64,000 nucleotides of DNA from Rhodobacteraceae bacterium IMCC1335 (GTDB lineage: Bacteria; Pseudomonadota; Alphaproteobacteria; Rhodobacterales; Rhodobacteraceae), in the NCBI GenBank assembly GCA_039640495.1, contig CP046864.1:2046001-2110000 (forward strand), read 5' to 3'. The stretch's first letter is position 1, and each line of letters starts with the position of its first letter. A model generated the notes under the pieces. That model was given only the letters and a program-made list of their open reading frames with translations. It was not told the origin of the DNA and ran no database searches. Below, in pieces: positions 9,158 through 18,900 of this stretch. The position numbers were made by a program, and so were the translations under genes.

Positions 9158-11827
9158 ATGGTAAATTTTGTTGAGTGTTTAATTGTTTATATTGGCTTGG
9201 ACCAGGGAATCAAGTCGTTTGTTCAGCAGGCTATTGGAAAAATAGCGAAAATTGAAACCATATCGCTTGAAGATTTTTCTGACCTGAATTTAACCGAACT
9301 AAACAATGGCGTTCTTCTTGTTTTTTCAATCAATAGAAAAGAAGACGTTGTACATTATTGGAATGCACTTAAAAAACATAAAAAAAATACTATTTTGTTT
9401 CGTAAACTATTATTGGTAAAAGATGCAGAGGTCGCAAATAACCTGACATTTGATAGTAGTTTTGATTTATTGGTGTGTGAAGAATGGGCCTCCGCAAACA
9501 CATTACTGTCATCGGCAATATCCGAACAAGAGGCCAGAACCCAGAATCAAGCATTCAAGGCGTTTTTAGAACACTCTGTTGACGGATATTGGATTTGGGA
9601 TATTATTCGAGACCAAATTGAGTGGTCCAAACGGACACGCGAAATTGTAGGTGTAAGTGAAAATGAATCTCCAAAAAATATTGAAGCGTTTGTTGAGTTA
9701 ATAGACCCACTAGATAGAGATCGAGTGGAACAGGCTATTAATAGCCACTTCACCTTCAAAATTCCTTACAGGAACGTAGAAATGCGTTTAAAAGGGGCAA
9801 ACAACACCTACCGGCATTTTATGGCAAATGGAACTGCACTTCGAAACAAAGAAGGCACGCCTGTTTTGTTTGTGGGAAGCCTGACCGACCGCACTTTGAT
9901 GCAAAAAGTCGAGCAACGTTTAGAGGATACCGAGAAACGGTTTACAGTTCTTTTTCACCAAATGAATGATGCAGCACTTTTAGCAGATATAGACACTGGT
10001 TTTATTTTGGAGGCAAATCAACCCGCAGAGCGCCTTTGGGGGAAACCTATTTCTGATCTAGTTGGATTACATCAATCAAAACTTCACCCTCTCGTTTTAA
10101 GCGAAGAAGCGAAGCTCGCGTTCGCTGATCATATCAAAGCATTAATGCAAAACAAACGTGACACAATCTATGTTCCCATCTTGCGCGTTGACGGCGTGGA
10201 AGTGCCGGCAGAAATCAGCTCGAGCCTTATTGAACTTGAAGGAAAAACCAGAATTCTAGGAGTTTTCCGCGACATTTCTGACCGCGTTCAACTAGAGAGA
10301 GATATAAGAGAACGCGACGCGCAGCTCCAATTATCATCACATATGGCGTCAATGGGGACACTAGCAGCCGGAGTAGCGCATGAAATCAACAATCCATTAA
10401 CTTATGTGCTTGGAAATTTAGAAATTCTTAAAACATCAATCAAAAAGCTGGGCATCTCCGACCCAGAAATAGAAGAAACGATTTCATCAGCTATTACGGG
10501 CAGCCAATTGGTAAAAGAAATAGTCACTGATCTAAAAGCCCTAAGCCAAAGTGATGAAAGTCAAACCTGCTGCGATCCCTGCGAAGTCATCCGAATAGCA
10601 TCTAGGGTTGCGATGTCGGACCTTAGGCATAGCTCTAGCTTGATTATGGATCTGCCTCAGGTACCACAAGTAGCATTATCTTCTGCCAGGTTATCACAGA
10701 TTATTCTCAATATCTTAAGTAACTCCGCCCGGGCTTTTAAAAAATGCGATAGTAAGTTTAACGAGATAAAAATAAGTGTTGAGAAAAATGCAGGTTATGC
10801 GCAGATAGTTATTTTGGACAATGGTGAGGGGATTAATTTTGAAGATCTGAAACGGATTTGGGAGCCCTTTTTTACGAAAAGAACTAAAAGTGGTGGTACA
10901 GGTCTTGGGCTATCGATCTGTCGGCGAATTTTAAATGAGGTCAAAGGATCAATTGAAATCGAATCTGAGTTGGGGAATTACACACGGGTCACAATTTTAA
11001 TACCGTTCGCGAAGCAAGTTTCTTTTAGTCCAGAAGAATTTCAAACTACAGAAAAGATGTTAGAGACTTTAAACTATACCCCAGCATTAATGGTCGTCGA
11101 TGATGATACATTAGTACTAAATCTTATTACAAAAATGCTGGAAGAAGTATTTTTGGTCAGTAGTTACTCAGATGCCAGAATGGCTCTCACTGCATTTAAA
11201 AAAGGCGAAAAACCGGACGTTATTCTAAGCGATATAATGATGCCCGATATAGATGGAAATGCATTTTTTGAGTCTATGTGCGCTCAGGGCGCCAAGAAGG
11301 AGCAATTTTTATTCATGACGGGGGGCGCTGTAACAGAAGATGCGATGGCATTTGAAAAACTTATGGCTGGGACAAACAGCTTGGTGACCAAGCCATTTCA
11401 AAAAGACAAGCTTAGGCAGGTCATTTTCAATCGTGTTACTTCGTTGATTGCAGTTGAAAATACCAAGAAAACTGAACACGTAGATGATCTTAGTACCCAA
11501 GATGATCTCACCCCTTCAATGGTAGCTGAACTCGAATCCCTTCTCGGTCGAGATGCTCTCAAGGAGCAATATAGAAAATTAGATCAACAGATTGGTGATT
11601 TTTTTGTCCAAGCTCAAAACCTAAAGGCGAGAGACCTTGCATCCCTGGCGCATAAGGTTGCCGGTGGTGCCGCTATGCTAGGCGCCGAAAACTTTGCGAA
11701 GACCCTGCGAGATGTCCAAAAAGCAGCTGTTGAGAAAGATGAATATAAAATTGAGAAATTTTTGACAGATGCAAAAAAGACCGCAAAATTTTTGAAGCAC
11801 TCTATTTCAGAATACCAAAATCAGTAA
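9158..11827 (+). CDS. Hybrid sensor histidine kinase with PAS, receiver and HPt domains
   Basis: An 889-aa soluble multi-domain phosphorelay protein. About 1-125 is an unrecognised, possibly receiver-like input region. PAS domains lie at about 130-255 and 260-385. HisKA follows with the phospho-acceptor His408 in AAGVAHEINNPL, then HATPase (DNGEGINFEDL, GGTGLGLSICR), a receiver with VVDDD and Asp692 in LSDIMMPDIDG, and an HPt domain with His832 in LAHKVAGGAAMLG. No transmembrane segment is seen, so the signal is probably cytoplasmic. The gene is much more AT-rich than the IS before it, a sign of foreign origin. It starts 18 bp after the IS1380 end, whose outward promoter may drive it. No dedicated response regulator is adjacent. 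The next intact gene downstream is the adhesin. Confidence 0.93.
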   Translation: MVNFVECLIVYIGLDQGIKSFVQQAIGKIAKIETISLEDFSDLNLTELNNGVLLVFSINRKEDVVHYWNALKKHKKNTILFRKLLLVKDAEVANNLTFDSSFDLLVCEEWASANTLLSSAISEQEARTQNQAFKAFLEHSVDGYWIWDIIRDQIEWSKRTREIVGVSENESPKNIEAFVELIDPLDRDRVEQAINSHFTFKIPYRNVEMRLKGANNTYRHFMANGTALRNKEGTPVLFVGSLTDRTLMQKVEQRLEDTEKRFTVLFHQMNDAALLADIDTGFILEANQPAERLWGKPISDLVGLHQSKLHPLVLSEEAKLAFADHIKALMQNKRDTIYVPILRVDGVEVPAEISSSLIELEGKTRILGVFRDISDRVQLERDIRERDAQLQLSSHMASMGTLAAGVAHEINNPLTYVLGNLEILKTSIKKLGISDPEIEETISSAITGSQLVKEIVTDLKALSQSDESQTCCDPCEVIRIASRVAMSDLRHSSSLIMDLPQVPQVALSSARLSQIILNILSNSARAFKKCDSKFNEIKISVEKNAGYAQIVILDNGEGINFEDLKRIWEPFFTKRTKSGGTGLGLSICRRILNEVKGSIEIESELGNYTRVTILIPFAKQVSFSPEEFQTTEKMLETLNYTPALMVVDDDTLVLNLITKMLEEVFLVSSYSDARMALTAFKKGEKPDVILSDIMMPDIDGNAFFESMCAQGAKKEQFLFMTGGAVTEDAMAFEKLMAGTNSLVTKPFQKDKLRQVIFNRVTSLIAVENTKKTEHVDDLSTQDDLTPSMVAELESLLGRDALKEQYRKLDQQIGDFFVQAQNLKARDLASLAHKVAGGAAMLGAENFAKTLRDVQKAAVEKDEYKIEKFLTDAKKTAKFLKHSISEYQNQ

Positions 11828-12339
11828 TCCCTCCTAAAATAGGTTCGTGATAGATTAAACCGGTTGCTGCAACACTTTCTTTCACCTACGTACGAGCGGC
11901 AGCAGAGTTATTGTCAGATCTGGTGTTTGTGTGCTTATAGTTTCCATGTTTAGGACAAACAAAAAATAGTGTTAGTCGATCATCGCCAGCAGATATTGAT
12001 TGTGGATTTAAATTTCCGTTTCTATCGTAATCCCAGCGGTCCAATAGCTGGGGTAGATGGGTCATAAGCGATCAATTGGCTCGTAGCCAACCATCAAACC
12101 ATGGGATCAAATACCTAGTCTCATTGGCGTGATTTTACCTTTCCCGTCCAGATCAGACAAGCCGTTGGACAGGAAATCTCAGCTACTGTTGGTCATGTTC
12201 GTGATTTTTTGAACGAAGTCCATGCACGCTCGAACGTCCCAAAGTCAAACCCTGGCGCGCGCGGGACCAAGAATAAGTTTCTCGGTTTCCTGCATTTTCT
12301 GGATTGAATCCGCCAATACCCCCAGCACATCTAAGGGGA
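11828..12339. other. Noncoding stretch between hybrid kinase and IS3 remnant
   Basis: About 510 bp with no open frame I would defend. GCGCGCGCGGGACC near 12260 and scattered short palindromes give no clear terminator. It may contain decayed transposon sequence, but I could not assign it. Confidence 0.4.
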
Positions 12340-12340
12340 T

Positions 12341-12395
12341 GTCCGTCGTCAAATAAAATGGGACATCAGAGCGGCTTGAGCATTGGAGGCTCTGG
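12341..12395 (-). repeat. 55-bp inverted end, left (IS3 remnant)
   Basis: The reverse complement matches 31572-31626 at 50 of 55 positions by hand alignment. It lies beyond the 3' end of the left IS3-family transposase remnant and contains GTCCGTCGTC at its outer edge. Together with the right copy it brackets 19.3 kb that includes the adhesin, DGR and secretion genes. Confidence 0.8.
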
Positions 12396-12412
12396 TTCGG
12401 TTGCGTGATTGA

Positions 12413-12763
12413 TTATGCAGCCTGTTTTTGATGTTGCAAGCGGCGTTTCTGGATTGTCAGTTTCTTGATCTTCGCCCTTTCTCTGATGATGGCTTTGTCG
12501 CGCCCGAAGTAGACGTCGGCGGGTGTGACGTTGTTCAGGCTCTCGTGGTATCGCTGGTTGTTGTAGTAATCGACGAAAGCCCCGATCTGACGTTCGAGAT
12601 CGCCGGGTAGATAGTAGTTCTCTAGCAGAACCCGGTTCTTCATGGTCTTATGCCAACGCTCGATCTTGCCCTGGGTCTGCGGGTGGAACGGGGCACCCCG
12701 AACGTGGTCCATTTTGTGATCTTCCAGCCATTCGGCCAAGTCTCTCATAGCCCCTCCTCTCAA
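12413..12763 (-). pseudogene. IS3-family transposase fragment (C-terminal integrase core)
   Basis: About 112 C-terminal residues of an IS3-type OrfB, including GAPFHPQTQGKIERWHKTMK (the Glu of the DDE triad and the conserved K) and YYNNQRYHESLNNVTPADVY. Homology to the right-hand remnant at 31187-31554 begins at DLAEWL (about 12748). The N-terminal two thirds are missing. The truncated side faces the adhesin and the 3' side faces outward. Confidence 0.88.
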
Positions 12764-12843
12764 AAGAAGGATCTTACCGGACAGATCGCTTGTTACATCA
12801 ACCGGACATATAGCGTGTTAGCGACAGTTAGCGACACCTGGTA

Positions 12844-12872
12844 TTGCAAAGTAAATTGATTTTGGGTATAGG
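12844..12872 (+). promoter_or_regulatory. Candidate promoter of the adhesin gene
   Basis: TTGCAA (12844-12849) and TATAGG (12867-12872) with 17-bp spacing, about 70-95 bp before the adhesin start. Two deviations from the sigma-70 consensus in each box, so the call is moderate. A start near 12879 would place the 15-bp tandem repeats in the 5' leader. Confidence 0.4.
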
Positions 12873-12874
12873 CG

Positions 12875-12919
12875 TTACAAAATAAATTATTACAAAATCA
12901 ATTATTGCAAAATCAATTA
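12875..12919 (+). repeat. Three tandem 15-bp repeats before the adhesin start
   Basis: TTACAAAATAAATTA, TTACAAAATCAATTA and TTGCAAAATCAATTA lie head to tail at 12875, 12890 and 12905. A diverged fourth unit, TTGCAAAGTAAATTG, lies at 12844-12858. The array ends 20 bp before the ATG and just before the AAGGG ribosome-binding site (about 12927-12931). It could be a repeated operator, a leader that tunes translation, or a slippage-prone tract. Confidence 0.85.
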
Positions 12920-12939
12920 ACGTATCAAGGGTAGCCGTC

Positions 12940-15900
12940 ATGAATATCACCATCGTATCTCGTTTGACCTCAAAGCAGACAACCTTTGATAAGGGCACAG
13001 ATCGGGTTTTTCTTGATGGCCCGTCAAAAGTTAATCTTGGTATAGATAGGTCCGACATTGCGTCTAGTGTTAGGGTTGGAGATGATCTTGTTGTGACCTT
13101 AACCAATGGCGAGCAGATCGTCGTTGAGGGGTTTTTCATCGCAGACGCATCTGGAGCCATTAGCGAGCTTGTCTTTGAGGGCTTAGTGGCGCCACTTGAA
13201 GGTGTGGCTGAGTCTGGACTTTTTGCAGCGGGGTTGGGCGTGCTTGCGGTTGGCGGGCTTGCAGGGAGTGGCGGAGCGACTGCTTCCTCGCCTGCCGATA
13301 CGGCGCTCGCTTTGATCGCGGCCTATGCAAACGACAACACGCAGCCTGCGCCGACGGTGCAGGACTATGCGGACGCGGGTGTGACCGGCGTGGATGCGGC
13401 CAACCTTAATGCGACCAATGCGGCCGTGGATGCGGTTGCAGCGGTTGATGCGGATACGGTGCCTGAGGTGCAGGCGCTTGCGACGGCGGCGAACACCCTT
13501 GCCGATACGGCGCTCGCTTTGATCGCGGCCTATGCAAACGACAACACGCAGCCTGCGCCGACGGTGCAGGACTATGCGGACGCGGGTGTGACCGGCGTGG
13601 ATGCGGCCAACCTTAATGCGACCAATGCGGCCGTGGATGCGGTTGCAGCGGTTGATGCGGATACGGTGCCTGAGGTGCAGGCGCTTGCGACGGCGGCGAA
13701 CACCCTTGCCGATACGGCGCTGGCGAAGATCACGGCCTATGCAAACGACAACACGCAGCCTGCGCCGACGGTGCAGGACTATGCGGACGCGGGTGTGACC
13801 GGCGTGGATGCGGCCAACCTTAATGCGACCAATGCGGCCGTGGATGCGGTTGCAGCGGTTGATGCGGATACGGTGCCTGAGGTGCAGGCGCTTGCGACGG
13901 CGGCGAACACCCTTGCCGATACGGCGCTGGCGAAGATCACGGCCTATGCAAACGACAACACGCAGCCTGCGCCGACGGTGCAGGACTATGCGGACGCGGG
14001 TGTGACCGGCGTGGATGCGGCCAACCTTAATGCGACCAATGCGGCCGTGGATGCGGTTGCAGCGGTTGATGCGGATACGATGCCTGAGGTGCAGGCGCTT
14101 GCGACGGCGGCGAACACCCTTGCCGATACGGCGCTGGCGAAGATCACGGCCTATGCAAACGACAACACGCAGCCTGCGCCGACGGTGCAGGACTATGCGG
14201 ACGCGGGTGTGACCGGCGTGGATGCGGCCAACCTTAATGCGACCAATGCGGCCGTGGATGCGGTTGCAGCGGTTGATGCGGATACGGTGCCTGAGGTGCA
14301 GGCGCTTGCGACGGCGGCGAACACCCTTGCCGATACGGCGCTCGCTTTGATCGCGGCCTATGCGGATAACAACACAAACCCAGCCCCAACAGAAGCGGAT
14401 TACGCCGCTGCGGGTGTGACCGGCGTGGATGCGGCCAACCTTAATGCGACCAATGCGGCCGTGGATGCGGTTGCAGCGGTTGATGCGGATACGGTGCCTG
14501 AGGTGCAGGCGCTTGCGACGGCGGCGAACACCCTTGCCGATATGGCGCTGGCGAAGATCACGGCCTATGCAAACGACAACACGCAGCCTGCGCCGACGGT
14601 GCAGGACTATGCGGACGCGGGTGTGACCGGCGTGGATGCGGCCAACCTTAATGCGACCAATGCGGCCGTGGATGCGGTTGCAGCGGTTGATGCGGATACG
14701 GTGCCTGAGGTGCAGGCGCTTGCGACGGCGGCGAACACCCTTGCCGATACGGCGCTGGCGAAGATCACGGCCTATGCAAACGACAACACGCAGCCTGCGC
14801 CGACGGTGCAGGACTATGCGGACGCGGGTGTGACCGGCGTGGATGCGGCCAACCTTAATGCGACCAATGCGGCCGTGGATGCGGTTGCAGCGGTTGATGC
14901 GGATACGGTGCCTGAGGTGCAGGCGCTTGCGACGGCGGCGAACACCCTTGCCGATACGGCGCTCGCTTTGATCACGGCCTATGCAAACGACAACACGCAG
15001 CCTGCGCCGACGGTGCAGGACTATGCGGACGCGGGTGTGACCGGCGTGGATGCGGCCAACCTTAATGCGACCAATGCGGCCGTGGATGCGGTTGCAGCGG
15101 TTGATGCGGATACGGTGCCTGAGGTGCAGGCGCTTGCGACGGCGGCGAACACCCTTGCCGATACGGCGCTCGCTTTGATCGCGGCCTATGCAAACGACAA
15201 CACGCAGCCTGCGCCGACGGTGCAGGACTATGCGGACGCGGGTGTGACCGGCGTGGATGCGGCCAACCTTAATGCGACCAATGCGGCCGTGGATGCGGTT
15301 GCAGCGGTTGATGCGGATACGGTGCCTGAGGTGCAGGCGCTTGCGACGGCGGCGAACACCCTTGCCGATACGGCGCTCGCTTTGATCGCGGCCTATGCAA
15401 ACGACAACACGCAGCCTGCGCCGACGGTGCAGGACTATGCGGACGCGGGTGTGACCGGCGTGGATGCGGCCAACCTTAATGCGACCAATGCGGCCGTGGA
15501 TGCGGTTGCAGCGGTTGATGCGGATACGGTGCCTGAGGTGCAGGCGCTTGCGACGGCGGCGAACACCCTTGCCGATACGGCGCTGGCGAAGATCACGGCC
15601 TATGCAAACGACAACACGCAGCCTGCGCCGACGGTGCAGGACTATGCGGACGCGGGTGTGACCGGCGTGGATGCGGCCAACCTTAATGCGACCAATGCGG
15701 CCGTGGATGCGGTTGCAGCGGTTGATGCGGATACGGTGCCTGAGGTGCAGGCGCTTGCGACGGCGGCGAACACCCTTGCCGATACGGCGCTCGCTTTGAT
15801 CGCGGCCTATGCAAACGACAACACGCAGCCTGCGCCGACGGTGCAGGACTATGCGGACGCGGGTGTGACCGGCGTGGATGCGGCCAACCTTAATGCGACC

Positions 15901-18900
15901 AATGCGGCCGTGGATGCGGTTGCAGCGGTTGATGCGGATACGGTGCCTGAGGTGCAGGCGCTTGCGACGGCGGCGAACACCCTTGCCGATACGGCGCTCG
16001 CTTTGATCGCGGCCTATGCAAACGACAACACGCAGCCTGCGCCGACGGTGCAGGACTATGCGGACGCGGGTGTGACCGGCGTGGATGCGGCCAACCTTAA
16101 TGCGACCAATGCGGCCGTGGATGCGGTTGCAGCGGTTGATGCGGATACGGTGCCTGAGGTGCAGGCGCTTGCGACGGCGGCGAACACCCTTGCCGATACG
16201 GCGCTCGCTTTGATCGCGGCCTATGCAAACGACAACACGCAGCCTGCGCCGACGGTGCAGGACTATGCGGACGCGGGTGTGACCGGCGTGGATGCGGCCA
16301 ACCTTAATGCGACCAATGCGGCCGTGGATGCGGTTGCAGCGGTTGATGCGGATACGGTGCCTGAGGTGCAGGCGCTTGCGACGGCGGCGAACACCCTTGC
16401 CGATACGGCGCTCGCTTTGATCGCGGCCTATGCAAACGACAACACGCAGCCTGCGCCGACGGTGCAGGACTATGCGGACGCGGGTGTGACCGGCGTGGAT
16501 GCGGCCAACCTTAATGCGACCAATGCGGCCGTGGATGCGGTTGCAGCGGTTGATGCGGATACGGTGCCTGAGGTGCAGGCGCTTGCGACGGCGGCGAACA
16601 CCCTTGCCGATACGGCGCTCGCTTTGATCGCGGCCTATGCAAACGACAACACGCAGCCTGCGCCGACGGTGCAGGACTATGCGGACGCGGGTGTGACCGG
16701 CGTGGATGCGGCCAACCTTAATGCGACCAATGCGGCCGTGGATGCGGTTGCAGCGGTTGATGCGGATACGGTGCCTGAGGTGCAGGCGCTTGCGACGGCG
16801 GCGAACACCCTTGCCGATACGGCGCTCGCTTTGATCGCGGCCTATGCAAACGACAACACGCAGCCTGCGCCGACGGTGCAGGACTATGCGGACGCGGGTG
16901 TGACCGGCGTGGATGCGGCCAACCTTAATGCGACCAATGCGGCCGTGGATGCGGTTGCAGCGGTTGATGCGGATACGGTGCCTGAGGTGCAGGCGCTTGC
17001 GACGGCGGCGAACACCCTTGCCGATACGGCGCTGGCGAAGATCACGGCCTATGCAAACGACAACACGCAGCCTGCGCCGACGGTGCAGGACTATGCGGAC
17101 GCGGGTGTGACCGGCGTGGATGCGGCCAACCTTAATGCGACCAATGCGGCCGTGGATGCGGTTGCAGCGGTTGATGCGGATACGGTGCCTGAGGTGCAGG
17201 CGCTTGCGACGGCGGCGAACACCCTTGCCGATACGGCGCTCGCTTTGATCGCGGCCTATGCAAACGACAACACGCAGCCTGCGCCGACGGTGCAGGACTA
17301 TGCGGACGCGGGTGTGACCGGCGTGGATGCGGCCAACCTTAATGCGACCAATGCGGCCGTGGATGCGGTTGCAGCGGTTGATGCGGATACGGTGCCTGAG
17401 GTGCAGGCGCTTGCGACGGCGGCGAACACCCTTGCCGATACGGCGCTCGCTTTGATCGCGGCCTATGCAAACGACAACACGCAGCCTGCGCCGACGGTGC
17501 AGGACTATGCGGACGCGGGTGTGACCGGCGTGGATGCGGCCAACCTTAATGCGACCAATGCGGCCGTGGATGCGGTTGCAGCGGTTGATGCGGATACGGT
17601 GCCTGAGGTGCAGGCGCTTGCGACGGCGGCGAACACCCTTGCCGATACGGCGCTGGCGAAGATCACGGCCTATGCAAAGGACAACACGCAGCCTGCGCCG
17701 ACGGTGCAGGACTATGCGGACGCGGGTGTGACCGGCGTGGATGCGGCCAACCTTAATGCGACCAATGCGGCCGTGGATGCGGTTGCAGCGGTTGATGCGG
17801 ATACGGTGCCTGAGGTGCAGGCGCTTGCGACGGCGGCGAACACCCTTGCCGATACGGCGCTCGCTTTGATCACGGCCTATGCAAACGACAACACGCAGCC
17901 TGCGCCGACGGTGCAGGACTATGCGGACGCGGGTGTGACCGGCGTGGATGCGGCCAACCTTAATGCGACCAATGCGGCCGTGGATGCGGTTGCAGCGGTT
18001 GATGCGGATACGGTGCCTGAGGTGCAGGCGCTTGCGACGGCGGCGAACACCCTTGCCGATACGGCGCTGGCGAAGATCACGGCCTATGCAAACGACAACA
18101 CGCAGCCTGCGCCGACGGTGCAGGACTATGCGGACGCGGGTGTGACCGGCGTGGATGCGGCCAACCTTAATGCGACCAATGCGGCCGTGGATGCGGTTGC
18201 AGCGGTTGATGCGGATACGGTGCCTGAGGTGCAGGCGCTTGCGACGGCGGCGAACACCCTTGCCGATACGGCGCTGGCGAAGATCACGGCCTATGCAAAC
18301 GACAACACGCAGCCTGCGCCGACGGTGCAGGACTATGCGGACGCGGGTGTGACCGGCGTGGATGCGGCCAACCTTAATGCGACCAATGCGGCCGTGGATG
18401 CGGTTGCAGCGGTTGATGCGGATACGGTGCCTGAGGTGCAGGCGCTTGCGACGGCGGCGAACACCCTTGCCGATACGGCGCTCGCTTTGATCACGGCCTA
18501 TGCAAACGACAACACGCAGCCTGCGCCGACGGTGCAGGACTATGCGGACGCGGGTGTGACCGGCGTGGATGCGGCCAACCTTAATGCGACCAATGCGGCC
18601 GTGGATGCGGTTGATGCGGATGATGCGGATACGGTGCCTGAGGTGCAGGCGCTTGCGACGGCGGCGAACACCCTTGCCGATACGGCGCTGGCGAAGATCA
18701 CGGCCTATGCAAACGACAACACGCAGCCTGCGCCGACGGTGCAGGACTATGCGGACGCGGGTGTGACCGGCGTGGATGCGGCCAACCTTAATGCGACCAA
18801 TGCGGCCGTGGATGCGGTTGATGCGGATGATGCGGATACGGTGCCTGAGGTGCAGGCGCTTGCGACGGCGGCGAACACCCTTGCCGATACGGCGCTCGCT

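Noticed and set aside
8919..9164. Small frames after the IS1380 transposase as a passenger gene
   Set aside because: They lie inside the IS right end up to its inverted repeat and show no coding features.
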